From: Balneolaceae bacterium
GTDB taxonomy: Bacteria > Bacteroidota > Rhodothermia > Balneolales > Balneolaceae
DNA: 64,000 nucleotides
Assembly (NCBI GenBank): GCA_034521495.1
Contig: JAXHMK010000004.1
Coordinates: 62,001 to 126,000 of the forward strand
Reading direction: 5' to 3'
Shown: one piece after another, positions 26,281 to 34,710 of the stretch
Numbering within the stretch: position 1 is the first letter of the stretch
Layout of the letters: every line of letters begins with the position of its first letter
Made by a program: the position numbers and the translations under genes
The notes under the pieces: model-generated
What the model was told of the DNA's origin: nothing
Database searches by the model: none
The model's input: the letters and a program-made list of their open reading frames with translations, nothing else

Positions 26281-28017
26281 TTAAATATTCGTCTGAAGCG
26301 GTGAAAATTCCCTCTCTTTTCTCACATCTTCACTTTTTTTGTAATATTCCAGCGCATCATCCACATCAAAGAAATAGGTATCTTTACCCATAAGTTCCAC
26401 AACGCCACTTTTCTTCAGTTTATCCCGGACAGGACCGATAGCACCGGCTATGTAAAAATGAACTTCGCTTTTATTCAGCTCCTGAATTAAATCAGTTAGC
26501 ATATGAACACCGGTTGAGTCAATATTATTAATTGCAGATGCATCCAATATAACAAGCTCCAGCTCGCTCCTGTGGTTCTCTATTTTCTGATCAATGCTTT
26601 CTCTGAAATGTTCAACATTGGCAAAATATATTGGTGCATCAAATCTGAAAATTAATACCTCATCATTTACAGAAGCTTCATCGTATCGGTCAATATTTCT
26701 AAATGTTTTACTATCCCCCAACCGTCCTAACTCTGCACTGTGCGGTTTGGAGCTGCTGTAGATTACCAAAGCGAGTGAAATTAAAACCCCAATACCAATT
26801 CCCTCTTCAATTCCAAGAGTAAGCGTTGCTATAAATGTTACCAACAGCATTGTTAAATCTTTTTTATCTGTATTCCAAAGATTCAGCATCTCTTTGTAAT
26901 CGAACAAACCGGCTACAGCCACCATAATGATGGCAGCCAAAACAGCATTGGGCAAATAATAGAACAGCGGGGTTAAAAACAGTACCGTTAACGCAATAAT
27001 AACTGCACTGATAACCGCTGCAAGTGTAGTTGACGCACCGGATTGATCATTAACAGCAGTTCTTGAAAATCCGCCGGTAGTTGGGAATGACTGAAAAAAC
27101 GAGCCCGCAATATTGGCCATGCCTAATCCCACAAGCTCTTGGTTCGCATCCACTTTATATTCATGTTTATTTGCTATCGCTTTTGCTACAGCGATGGACT
27201 CCATATAACTCACCAGGGAAATCACCAAAATAATTGGGACTAAAAGCTGTAAATCAGCAATATTCAAAAAATCTGCAGTAAAGGAGGGCAACCCTTCAGG
27301 AATTTCACCGACTATTTTAACACCGGTTTCAGCCAGGCCAAAAGCAAATGTAAGCAGGGTACCCGCAATGACAACAAACAGGGCTGATGGAAATGTTTTT
27401 TTCCAACGTCGTATTAATACAATAGCAGCTATTGAACCGATTCCAACAGCGGCAGTTATCAGATCTATCTCAGAAAATTGGCGGACAAATCCAACCAGAA
27501 TTTCATGGATATAGTTTGTCCGGGGGAGATCTAAACCCAAAAGATTTTTGATCTGGCTTGCACCAATGATCAGGGCAGCGGCCGATGTAAATCCACTTAA
27601 AACAGGATGGGACAAAAAATTGACCAGGAACCCCATTCGGAAGACTCCCATCAAAAACTGAACGAGCCCTACTCCTAAAGCAGTCAGAATGGCGAGTTGT
27701 ATAAAACGGGCACTTCCAACATCAGCTATCTCGCCTACACCGGCAATAACCAGTAAAGACACCATAGCCACCGGTCCCACTGCAAGCTGTCGTGAAGTAC
27801 CAAACAAAGCATAGATCAAAAGTGGCACTATTGAGGCATAGAGACCATAAACGGGAGGCATTCCGGCGAGAATTGCATACGCCATTCCCTGTGGGATGAG
27901 CATAATTCCTACCGTGATCCCGGCATTCAAATCTCCTTTAAAATCTGAGCTGTCATAACCCCGAACGGTGTCCACAACCGGGAACATCGCTCCGATATAT
28001 TTTATGATAGATTCCAT
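26281..28017 (-). CDS. SulP-family anion transporter with STAS domain
   Basis: This 578-residue membrane protein has about 12-14 hydrophobic segments. The SulP signature near residues 30-60 reads GDLNAGITVGIMLIPQGMAY, followed by AGMPPVYGLYASIVP. The cytoplasmic STAS domain starts near 435 (ILIFRFDAPIYFANVEHFRE) with the regulatory loop LDASAINNIDSTGVHML. SulP proteins move sulfate, bicarbonate or other anions, usually with protons or sodium. Its position 50 bp after the persulfide-dioxygenase-like gene suggests export or import of sulfate or sulfite produced by that module, though substrate specificity cannot be assigned. Confidence 0.94.
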   Translation of the reverse strand: MESIIKYIGAMFPVVDTVRGYDSSDFKGDLNAGITVGIMLIPQGMAYAILAGMPPVYGLYASIVPLLIYALFGTSRQLAVGPVAMVSLLVIAGVGEIADVGSARFIQLAILTALGVGLVQFLMGVFRMGFLVNFLSHPVLSGFTSAAALIIGASQIKNLLGLDLPRTNYIHEILVGFVRQFSEIDLITAAVGIGSIAAIVLIRRWKKTFPSALFVVIAGTLLTFAFGLAETGVKIVGEIPEGLPSFTADFLNIADLQLLVPIILVISLVSYMESIAVAKAIANKHEYKVDANQELVGLGMANIAGSFFQSFPTTGGFSRTAVNDQSGASTTLAAVISAVIIALTVLFLTPLFYYLPNAVLAAIIMVAVAGLFDYKEMLNLWNTDKKDLTMLLVTFIATLTLGIEEGIGIGVLISLALVIYSSSKPHSAELGRLGDSKTFRNIDRYDEASVNDEVLIFRFDAPIYFANVEHFRESIDQKIENHRSELELVILDASAINNIDSTGVHMLTDLIQELNKSEVHFYIAGAIGPVRDKLKKSGVVELMGKDTYFFDVDDALEYYKKSEDVRKEREFSPLQTNI

Positions 28018-28066
28018 AGTAGATTGGCGGCTGAGATGAACGTCATATCAGACTGCTTTTATAAAA

Positions 28067-29476
28067 TTACGCCGTTTGCGGCTTACGATAGTTTTCGAAC
28101 TTATCGTCGATGAGCACCACATCGTGTCCCTCTCTCTGTAACAGAGCAGCTGCCACAGCTGATCGTCCTCCCACCTGGCAGTGAACATAGATTTTTTTGC
28201 CCTTTGGAATTTCATTCAACTTTGTAAGCAGGCGGGTGTGCGCAATATTCATGGCTCCGTCAATATGTCCCTCTTGATATTCAGAAGCTTTTCGAACATC
28301 AAGAATTAATGAATTTGTTTCCGCCGTATCTAACCCGTCAAACGTTCTGACATCCACCTTTTCAAGTTTGCCTACACCTTGCTCTGAATACATCACCAGG
28401 TCTTTGGGAGTTACAAAACCTTCAATCTTGTCATATCCAATTCTGTAAAGATCTCGCACGGCTTCTGTAACCAAGTGCTCTTCAACAACCAGGTATATCT
28501 CCTCATCCTCCGTAATGTACGATCCCGCCACGGTGTTGAACTGTTTATTCAGCGGAGACAGAAGAGAACCCGATATAAAACCCAGGGCAAAATCTTCCCG
28601 GTTCCTGGTATCCAGCAGAACAGCATCTTCTTTTTGAGTAACATTTTGCAGCTCTTTTAGAGTGAGTCTCTTAGGCTGAGGTAATCCACCGGTGACAGCT
28701 GGTCCTAATTTGTTATCACGTTTCATACGTGCAAAGTAGAGCGGTGGCTCCGGCTGACCCTCAAGAATAAATTTTACAAAACTTTCTTCTGAAGATGCAG
28801 ATTTCAGGGAGTTGTTGTATCGGAGCTCATAGCCAACTGTTGACTCCGGAATTGCTCCCAGCGCTTTTCCGCATGCACTGCCCGCACCATGCCCCGGCCA
28901 AACTTGCATATATTCCGGAACAGATTTAAACTCTTCAACTGATTTAAAAAGTGTACGTGCTGAGGGTTCCATCACATCTTTCTGTCCGGCAGCTGATTCA
29001 AGAAGATCCGGCCGGCCCACATCGCCAACAAATACAAAGTCGCCGGTAGCAATTCCCATTGGCTCGTCAGCAGCAGCTCCATCCGTTATATAATAACTCA
29101 TATGTTCGGGAGTATGGCCGGGTGTATGCCACGCTTTAAAGGTGATATTTCCAATTTTAAATGTGTCACCATCATTAAGCAGCTCGTAGTCGTATTTACT
29201 GTTTATGAGCCATTCATACTTCCAGTCCTTATCTCCTTCATCCGATGCATAAACTTTTACACCTCTTTCGGCAAACTCACGCAAACCAGAAATATAATCG
29301 GCGTGAATGTGTGTATCTGCTGCAGCAACAATTGATAGATTTTCATCTGCGGCTGCATCGATATATTGATCAATATCTCTCATGGGATCTATAATTAAAG
29401 CCGTGCCATTGGCCTGACAACCTATTAAATATGAATATTGTGCCAGTTTATTGTCAAAGAATTGCTTGAAATACAT
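28067..29476 (-). CDS. Persulfide-dioxygenase-like metallo-beta-lactamase / rhodanese fusion (CstB-like)
   Basis: The 469-residue protein begins with an ETHE1-like MBL domain: His56, His58 and Asp60 in DTHIHADYISGL, AWHTPGHTPEHMSYY and TGDFVFVGDVGRPDLL, MQVWPGHGAGSACGKALG. The expected HxHxDH His61 is Tyr, as in many CstB-like enzymes. Two rhodanese domains follow: the middle one (DAVLLDTRNREDFALGFISG) has no active Cys, and the last has Cys433 in YVHCQVGGRSAVAA. Such enzymes oxidise low-molecular-weight persulfides to sulfite and can form thiosulfate. It is cotranscribed with YeeE/YedE proteins and SulP, a sulfane-sulfur detoxification set. Confidence 0.93.
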   Translation of the reverse strand: MYFKQFFDNKLAQYSYLIGCQANGTALIIDPMRDIDQYIDAAADENLSIVAAADTHIHADYISGLREFAERGVKVYASDEGDKDWKYEWLINSKYDYELLNDGDTFKIGNITFKAWHTPGHTPEHMSYYITDGAAADEPMGIATGDFVFVGDVGRPDLLESAAGQKDVMEPSARTLFKSVEEFKSVPEYMQVWPGHGAGSACGKALGAIPESTVGYELRYNNSLKSASSEESFVKFILEGQPEPPLYFARMKRDNKLGPAVTGGLPQPKRLTLKELQNVTQKEDAVLLDTRNREDFALGFISGSLLSPLNKQFNTVAGSYITEDEEIYLVVEEHLVTEAVRDLYRIGYDKIEGFVTPKDLVMYSEQGVGKLEKVDVRTFDGLDTAETNSLILDVRKASEYQEGHIDGAMNIAHTRLLTKLNEIPKGKKIYVHCQVGGRSAVAAALLQREGHDVVLIDDKFENYRKPQTA

Positions 29477-29514
29477 AGTGGTTTCTCCTTTCTATATTAA
29501 TTTTTTGAATCTCA

Positions 29515-29934
29515 TTAATGTGGCAGTTTATGCCGAACCGCTCCGTACAGCCAGGTTCCAAATATGGCCGTAATTATGGGTATTATCATGATTGTTAAGC
29601 CCGTGCCTAACAGTGCGAATATCGGCCCGGGGCATGCTCCCAACAACGCCCATCCAAGGCCAAACATGGCTCCCCCTATAATATATCTCTTCCATTGGGA
29701 TCTGTCTTTTGGCGGAATTGAAATTGGGTTCCCTTCAATATCGGGAATATTTAATCTTTTTATGATCTGGATTGAGATAATCCCCACAATAATGGCAGAT
29801 CCAATTATTCCGAACATGTGAAAATCCTGAAAACGGAACATCTCCTGAATTCTAAACCAGGATACTACTTCCGATTTTACGAGAATAAAACCGAAGTACA
29901 TACCACCTAACAGATATCGCAGATTTCTAAACAT
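29515..29934 (-). CDS. YeeE/YedE-family (DUF6691) membrane protein, second half
   Basis: This 139-residue protein has about four membrane helices. The diagnostic sequence is FGLGWALLGACPGPIFALLG with a conserved Cys, which in YeeE/YedE/PmpB transporters relays thiosulfate or sulfane sulfur through the membrane. The ATG lies 12 bp after the stop of the partner gene. Together with it, the pair equals one full-length YeeE. Confidence 0.9.
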   Translation of the reverse strand: MFRNLRYLLGGMYFGFILVKSEVVSWFRIQEMFRFQDFHMFGIIGSAIIVGIISIQIIKRLNIPDIEGNPISIPPKDRSQWKRYIIGGAMFGLGWALLGACPGPIFALLGTGLTIMIIPIITAIFGTWLYGAVRHKLPH

Positions 29935-29946
29935 TGTATGATACCT

Positions 29947-30507
29947 CTATGAAATAATGAACGGTAAAATAAAGTGAGTCATAATCAACCCGCCTGCAAA
30001 GAATGAGATTGTTGCAATCACACTTGCTATCTGGAGATCAGAAATTCCGGTGATAGCATGACCTGACGTACATCCACCACCATAGCGTGTACCAAAGCCT
30101 ACCAGGAACCCACCGAGTGCTAATACCATAATACCTTCAAATGTGCCAAGATTGGCCCAGCTAAAGAGGTCGGCCGGCACTAAGCCTTCAAAAGAAGTTA
30201 CACCCAGAGCTTGCAAATCAGCTACTGTTTGCGAGGAAATAGCAACCGGATCGGGATTTGCCCAGACATATCCTGCTAAAAATCCACCCAGGATAATTCC
30301 AATCAGAAATATCAAATTCCAGGTACCCTCCTTTTTCCAATCGTAATGAAAGAAATCAACATCACCCGGGAAACAAGCCGCACAAACGTGCCGGAAATTT
30401 GAGGAGAGTCCAAACTTCTTGCCACCCATAATCAAAAGCCCCGGCACCGTGAGCCCAATCAACGGACCGGCTATGTACCACGGCCACGGTTCAGTTAGAA
30501 AATCCAT
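29947..30507 (-). CDS. YeeE/YedE-family membrane protein (PmpA-like), first half
   Basis: The 186-residue protein has about five membrane segments and the YeeE motif [17 protein letters not shown] with the sulfur-relay Cys. An additional CAACFPGD loop near residue 41-48 is unusual. It begins the sulfur block and its start lies 51 bp from the inverted repeat at 30558-30581, so the GntR regulator probably controls it. Thiosulfate or sulfide-derived sulfur import or export are both possible. Confidence 0.9.
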   Translation of the reverse strand: MDFLTEPWPWYIAGPLIGLTVPGLLIMGGKKFGLSSNFRHVCAACFPGDVDFFHYDWKKEGTWNLIFLIGIILGGFLAGYVWANPDPVAISSQTVADLQALGVTSFEGLVPADLFSWANLGTFEGIMVLALGGFLVGFGTRYGGGCTSGHAITGISDLQIASVIATISFFAGGLIMTHFILPFIIS

Positions 30508-30557
30508 GTTTATTCAGTTTTGGTTGAAATTATTTCAACCAAAGATAAGAGAATTGT

Positions 30558-30581
30558 ATATACTTGTCAATACAAGTATAT
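30558..30581. promoter_or_regulatory. Probable GntR operator 1 (perfect inverted repeat)
   Basis: ATATACTTG and CAAGTATAT are perfect 9-bp arms separated by TCAATA. The site is about 51 bp upstream of the sulfur block and shares its core with the site at 30682. Inverted repeats of this size are what a dimeric GntR regulator binds; the neighbouring regulator is the obvious candidate. Confidence 0.75.
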
Positions 30582-30681
30582 CATATTTCTTCTATTACTC
30601 TTATTCACTTCTAAAAAAGAAGAAAGCCACCTTTTTACTCAAATTCGCAGATATACTGATCTCAACAGTTCTTATTTATAC

Positions 30682-30699
30682 TACATGTTAATACAAGTA
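30682..30699. promoter_or_regulatory. Probable GntR operator 2
   Basis: TACATG-TTAATA-CAAGTA has the same layout and right half as operator 1 (TACTTG-TCAATA-CAAGTA), with two base differences. It lies 49 bp upstream of the regulator's ATG, suggesting autorepression. The two centres are 121 bp apart, which would allow looping. Confidence 0.65.
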
Positions 30700-30748
30700 T
30701 TGATGTTTAACTAATATTTGATTACGTTGAGAAAAAGAGAAGTAGTTT

Positions 30749-31540
30749 ATGATGCTAAAAAAAGGAATTCCGCGACACTCACAAATATCTCAGTGGCTTC
30801 GAAGTCAAATTGAGAAGGGTGTTTACGAAACTGATGAAAAACTTCCATCGGAAAATGAACTGGCAAAGAAGTTTGATGTCAGCCGCGTAACAATCCGCAG
30901 GGCTCTTCAATCACTGGAGAGTGATTCAATAATTTATCGCTGCCAGGGACTTGGCTCTTTTGTAAGCGATGAACGTGCAACTCATGACCTGGTAAAACTT
31001 ACCGACTTTAATGAAGATATGGCCAAAGCCGGCCTGGAACCGTCATCTGTTGTACAAATGTTTAAAACTGTAGATACACCTGATTGGCTGCCGCCACTTT
31101 TACATATAGATGAAGGAAGCAAAGTGCTGCAGATAGATCGGTTGCGGCTTGGAGACGGAGAACCAATCGCTTTTGACAGCACCTGGCTGCCCATATTATA
31201 TGGACAACTGCTGAATGAGTCTGATCTTACAGATTCCACAATTTACAGGTTACTGGAGGAGAATTACGATATCCCGGTTATTCGCGGGTGCTACAAACTT
31301 TCTGCCGAAGTTGCCAGTCAGCATTTGGCAACAGTTCTAAAAGTAGATGAACATTCTCCGCTTTTTGTTATTGACCGCCTCTCTTACACAATTGGCGATA
31401 AACCTCTCTATTATCAAAAACGTTATTACAGAAATGATAAGGTTGTTTATGAAATGACATTGGAGCGTACCCCCGGCGAAGAGAGTGTGGGTATGCCTTT
31501 AAAAGAATTTGTACCGGTCTTTAATTCAGACAATAAATAA
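30749..31540 (+). CDS. GntR-family transcriptional regulator, HutC type (UTRA domain)
   Basis: The 263-residue protein has an N-terminal winged helix (about 10-75) with KLPSENELAKKFDVSRVTIR and RALQSLESDSIIYRCQGLGS. The UTRA ligand-binding domain follows from about 90 to 240 (VLQIDRLRLGDGEPIAFDST, SAEVASQHLATVLKV, PLFVIDRLSYTIGDKPLYY). HutC-type members respond to small metabolites such as sugars or imidazoles. Here the gene is divergent from a sulfur-metabolism block and two inverted repeats fill the space, so it probably controls both. A sulfur-linked ligand would be unusual for this family and is inference. Confidence 0.93.
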   Translation: MMLKKGIPRHSQISQWLRSQIEKGVYETDEKLPSENELAKKFDVSRVTIRRALQSLESDSIIYRCQGLGSFVSDERATHDLVKLTDFNEDMAKAGLEPSSVVQMFKTVDTPDWLPPLLHIDEGSKVLQIDRLRLGDGEPIAFDSTWLPILYGQLLNESDLTDSTIYRLLEENYDIPVIRGCYKLSAEVASQHLATVLKVDEHSPLFVIDRLSYTIGDKPLYYQKRYYRNDKVVYEMTLERTPGEESVGMPLKEFVPVFNSDNK

Positions 31541-31563
31541 TCAATCAACATAAAACACTTTAA

Positions 31564-31665
31564 ATGATTCAAGACAAACCAACATGGTTAAAATTGGTAA
31601 TTGTGTGTATCACGTGCATAATCATCATTTCAATTATTGGTTTGTTGATTCAACAATTCACATAA
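31564..31665 (+). CDS. Small single-span membrane protein (33 aa)
   Basis: A short frame starting MIQDKPTWLKLVIVCITCII has one hydrophobic segment (about 10-28) ending QQFT. It lies between the GntR gene and the DUF2892 gene with gaps of 23 and about 20 bp, so it could be translated from the same transcript. Good internal hydrophobic organisation but no known family; it could also be chance. Confidence 0.4.
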   Translation: MIQDKPTWLKLVIVCITCIIIISIIGLLIQQFT

Positions 31666-31684
31666 CTACAAAATGGAGTTTATT

Positions 31685-31891
31685 ATGAAAAAGAACATGG
31701 GAACCATCGACAGATCAATCCGAACATTAATTGCCGTTATCGTTGGAATACTTTACTTCGCGGGACAGATATCCGGCACAACGGCGATCATTTTGGGTGT
31801 ACTGGCTATTGTATTTCTGCTGACCAGCTTCATAGGTACTTGTCCACTTTACCTGCCATTTGGTTTATCCACAAACAAAGATGCCACGTAG
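31685..31891 (+). CDS. DUF2892-family small membrane protein
   Basis: Using ATG 31685 the protein has 68 residues: MKKNMGTIDRSIRTLIAVIV, then a second helix AIILGVLAIVFLLTSFIGTC and PLYLPFGLSTN. The N-terminal NMGxxDRxIR and the C-terminal G-T-C-P-L-Y-x-P-F-G pattern are typical of DUF2892, a domain also found attached to the membrane rhodanese YgaP. This fits the sulfur-related context; the Cys may carry sulfur. Probably cotranscribed with the GntR gene. Confidence 0.85.
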   Translation: MKKNMGTIDRSIRTLIAVIVGILYFAGQISGTTAIILGVLAIVFLLTSFIGTCPLYLPFGLSTNKDAT

Positions 31892-32038
31892 TATTATTCT
31901 GCTTAATTGAAGTAACTCAAAGTATTAAATCGCTGCGAGGTTGTTGTAGGTTGAATATAAATCAAACTGCAGAAATTGCTCTACGGTTAAGAATACGGTA
32001 TCTTTAAAATCTAAAATTTTTAACAGATACTAATCTAT

Positions 32039-32362
32039 ATGACTTACCTATATACCTTTTTTATGATGTCACCTCCCGGCGGGGAAGGCGGAGGCGGAGC
32101 TATGATCAACCTGCTTTTCCTGGGAGCTATTTTCTTTGTTTTTTACTTCTTTATCATTCGTCCGCAAACCAAGCGCCAAAAAGAGATTCAAAAGAAAGTG
32201 AGTGAAATGAAAAAGGGAGATAAAGTGGTAACCGGCGGCGGCATGCTTGGAAATGTGAATTCTATTGATGAAGATACTGTTCTTTTAGAGATTGATAGTG
32301 GTGTGAAGGCACGATTTCAAAAAAGCTCTATTACAGACGTAAACCCCAATAAAGACAAATAA
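32039..32362 (+). CDS. yajC: Preprotein translocase accessory protein YajC
   Basis: One membrane helix (about 20-40, NLLFLGAIFFVFYFFIIR) is followed by the YajC core RPQTKRQKEIQKKVSEMKKG, DKVVTGGGMLGNVNSIDEDT and a basic end. YajC joins SecD/SecF in the SecYEG holotranslocon. The start at 32039 gives 107 residues with a Gly-rich segment (PGGEGGGGA); an ATG at 32063 is an alternative. It lies 56 bp ahead of the riboflavin gene. No secD or secF is present in the window. Confidence 0.93.
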   Translation: MTYLYTFFMMSPPGGEGGGGAMINLLFLGAIFFVFYFFIIRPQTKRQKEIQKKVSEMKKGDKVVTGGGMLGNVNSIDEDTVLLEIDSGVKARFQKSSITDVNPNKDK

Positions 32363-32417
32363 ACGCTGATCACTTTTGATTTGTCAATAATCTAATTTAC
32401 GGAAGGTTCCCAATTTT

Positions 32418-33638
32418 ATGTCCGAGTTTACCTTTCATACAATACCAGAAGCAATAGAGGATATCCGTGACGGGAAAATGCTCATTGTGGTAGATGATGA
32501 AGATCGCGAAAATGAGGGCGATTTTCTGATGGCTGCGGACAAAGCAACACCTGATGCCGTAAATTTAATGGCCAAATATGGGCGTGGATTGATCTGTGTG
32601 CCTATCACTCAGGAGAAAGCCTACGAGCTGGATCTGGATTTTATGGTAACGGAAGGGGCCGATCCCGATGAAGCAGCATTTACCATTTCAGTGGATCATA
32701 AGCAGAAAACGACTACGGGAATTTCTGCACCTGACAGAGCGAATACCATTCTTGAGCTTATCAACCCGGAAGCAGATCCTGAAGACTTCCGGAGGCCCGG
32801 ACACATTTTCCCTCTTGTTGCTGCAAATGGCGGTGTTTTAAGGCGCGCCGGACATACCGAGGCTGCCATTGATCTTGCACGTCTTGCAGGGCTCCAGCCA
32901 GCTGGTATTATTTGTGAAATTATGAAGGACGACGGAGAGATGGCACGTCTTCCCAACCTTATGGAGATGGCCGAAAGATTTGATTTGAAGATCATCACCA
33001 TCAAGGATTTAATTGCCTACCGGATGGAGCATGAATCCCTGGTTAAGGAGGATCTAAATATAGATATGCCAACTATTTATGGCGATTTTGACCTGCATGT
33101 TTTTTCTGAAACACTGACCAATGATCATCACCTGGCTTTTGTAAAAGGAAGCTGGGATCCCTCTGAAGCTGTACTTGTACGTGTTCATTCATCTACTCCC
33201 CTGGCTGATATTTTCGGCAGTAAACGAAGTGATAAAACCGAGCTGCTCCATCAAGCCATGAAAATGGTTGAGCGCGCCGGTAAGGGGGTTGTGTTATACA
33301 TGGATCAGATGAACAGAGATTATGGCATTATTGAACAAATTAAAGCTCTAAAACTGCAGGAAGACGGGCTCAACAAGAAACAGATACAGAAGAAACTTGG
33401 AATTCGGATGGACTACCGGGATTATGGCGTTGGCGCACAGATTCTGCATTCACTCGGTGTTCGAAAACTGCGGCTGCTTACCAATAATCCTGTAAAAAGA
33501 GTAGGCTTGAAAAGTTTTGGCCTTGAGATGGTTGAGGAAGTTTCGATACCTACTGATCATGATCCGGACGAATCAAACGAAAAATTAGACAAGCCACAAA
33601 CGAAAGAGGGGTTCCTGAAAAAGCTGATGTTAGAGTGA
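32418..33638 (+). CDS. ribB: 3,4-dihydroxy-2-butanone 4-phosphate synthase with degenerate GTP cyclohydrolase II domain (RibBX type)
   Basis: Residues 1-205 form an intact RibB domain: VVDDEDRENEGDFLMAADKA, TTTGISAPDRANTI, PGHIFPLVAANGGVLRRAGH and TEAAIDLARLAGLQPAGIIC, which makes the four-carbon riboflavin precursor from ribulose 5-phosphate. The C-terminal 190 residues resemble RibA, but the zinc site normally read as HSECLTGDVFGSLRCDCG is here HSSTPLADIFGSKRSDKTEL, lacking all three Cys. The RGEGRGIGL loop is replaced by MNRDYGIIEQ. GTP cyclohydrolase II activity is thus not expected, so a separate RibA must exist. Only RibB activity is likely. It overlaps the convergent lspA gene by 9 bp. 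Confidence 0.93.
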   Translation: MSEFTFHTIPEAIEDIRDGKMLIVVDDEDRENEGDFLMAADKATPDAVNLMAKYGRGLICVPITQEKAYELDLDFMVTEGADPDEAAFTISVDHKQKTTTGISAPDRANTILELINPEADPEDFRRPGHIFPLVAANGGVLRRAGHTEAAIDLARLAGLQPAGIICEIMKDDGEMARLPNLMEMAERFDLKIITIKDLIAYRMEHESLVKEDLNIDMPTIYGDFDLHVFSETLTNDHHLAFVKGSWDPSEAVLVRVHSSTPLADIFGSKRSDKTELLHQAMKMVERAGKGVVLYMDQMNRDYGIIEQIKALKLQEDGLNKKQIQKKLGIRMDYRDYGVGAQILHSLGVRKLRLLTNNPVKRVGLKSFGLEMVEEVSIPTDHDPDESNEKLDKPQTKEGFLKKLMLE

Positions 33639-34283
33639 CGGTGAGTTACTGCCTGGTTCCCCACCAATCTTCTTCTCCTCATTTGGATTTACCCCAATAA
33701 ACTCCTCCTCAGATCGGTAATATATCTTCTCCTCTTGATTCTCTTCTGAACTATCGGCCTCATCTTCAACCGGCATTATTTTTTTGTGGAACAGAAGCAG
33801 AATAATAATCGAAGTGCTAATAGCAATATCCGCCACATTGAAGATGTAGGGAAATACAGGTGTTTCACCTATCTCAAGATTGAAATGAATAAAATCAACA
33901 ACATGCCCATCCAGAACACCTCCGTATCCGCCGATAATCCCCATAAAAATCCGGTCCATAATATTGCCAAGTGCACCGCCCAGGATCAATCCCATACAAA
34001 CCAGGTAAGCGTACGTAGCCTGACCTAAATTAAAAAGCACATAAACCAGAATTCCAATCGTGGCAAGAATTGCAATGGAACTGATTACCGGCGTAGAAAG
34101 CCAGTCCATACCGAGTGCCATTCCGGGGTTTTTGGTAAAATTAAATGCAAGCCATCCCTCAATAATATCCATATGCTGAAGATCCGGTGAGGTACGTACC
34201 AGGTATTTAGAAATCTGGTCGATTACCAAAACAAGGACAATCGGCGAAAAAAGAGTTATTAATTTTTTTCCTTTATCAGACAA
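33630..34283 (-). CDS. lspA: Lipoprotein signal peptidase (signal peptidase II)
   Basis: The 217-residue protein has four membrane helices and the two catalytic aspartate motifs: GGALGNIMDRI and FNVADIAIS. The VDQISKYLV box near the start and FTKNPGMALGM are also typical of LspA. A highly charged cytoplasmic C-terminal tail of about 55 residues (VEDEADSSEENQEEKIYYRS...) extends beyond the usual 160-170 residues. It matures the many lipoproteins seen here. It lies 11 bp after the dksA-like gene. Confidence 0.95.
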   Translation of the reverse strand: MSDKGKKLITLFSPIVLVLVIDQISKYLVRTSPDLQHMDIIEGWLAFNFTKNPGMALGMDWLSTPVISSIAILATIGILVYVLFNLGQATYAYLVCMGLILGGALGNIMDRIFMGIIGGYGGVLDGHVVDFIHFNLEIGETPVFPYIFNVADIAISTSIIILLLFHKKIMPVEDEADSSEENQEEKIYYRSEEEFIGVNPNEEKKIGGEPGSNSPSL

Positions 34284-34294
34284 ACCACACTCAA

Positions 34295-34699
34295 TTATCG
34301 TCTTTTCAGTTTTGCTTCGATACTTAACTGGGTATGTGGCACTGCTTCGAGGCGGCCTTTTGCAATTTTTTTACCGGTTACTTTGCAAACGCCATAGGTT
34401 TTGTTGTCAATTCGTTTTAGAGCATCATCCAAATAGCGAATAAACTTCTTGGTCCGATTAAACAGCATGTACGTTTTTTCCCTCTCCTGGGCGTCTGTAC
34501 CTGCATCAGCCATATGAAAAGAGTATGCCGATTCATCAGAGGCGTTCTCCATACTTTCCCGAAGAAGGTTTTGCAAAGTGGTTAACTCATTCTCCGCTTC
34601 ATCTCTTTTTTTTATAATAATCTCGCGGAAATACTCAAGTTCTTCATCACTATAGGGAGAAACTCTTTCTTCTTTTTCTGATTCTTTTGATGCTGCCAT
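34295..34699 (-). CDS. DksA/TraR-family protein with mostly lost zinc finger
   Basis: The 134-residue protein has a long coiled-coil hairpin (FREIIIKKRDEAENELTTLQ..., EREKTYMLFNRTKKFIRYLD) and the C-terminal DksA region TYGVCKVTGKKIAKGRLEAV with PHTQLSIEA. Canonical DksA has four zinc-binding Cys; only one remains here, as in many Bacteroidota homologues. It would bind RNA polymerase through the secondary channel. The gene lies between ileS and lspA with gaps of 11 bp, so these form an operon. Confidence 0.92.
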   Translation of the reverse strand: MAASKESEKEERVSPYSDEELEYFREIIIKKRDEAENELTTLQNLLRESMENASDESAYSFHMADAGTDAQEREKTYMLFNRTKKFIRYLDDALKRIDNKTYGVCKVTGKKIAKGRLEAVPHTQLSIEAKLKRR

Positions 34700-34710
34700 A
34701 ACACTAAATA

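Noticed and set aside
32363-32417. FMN riboswitch ahead of the ribB gene
   Set aside because: Only 55 bp separate yajC and ribB, too short for the conserved FMN aptamer, and none of its motifs are present.
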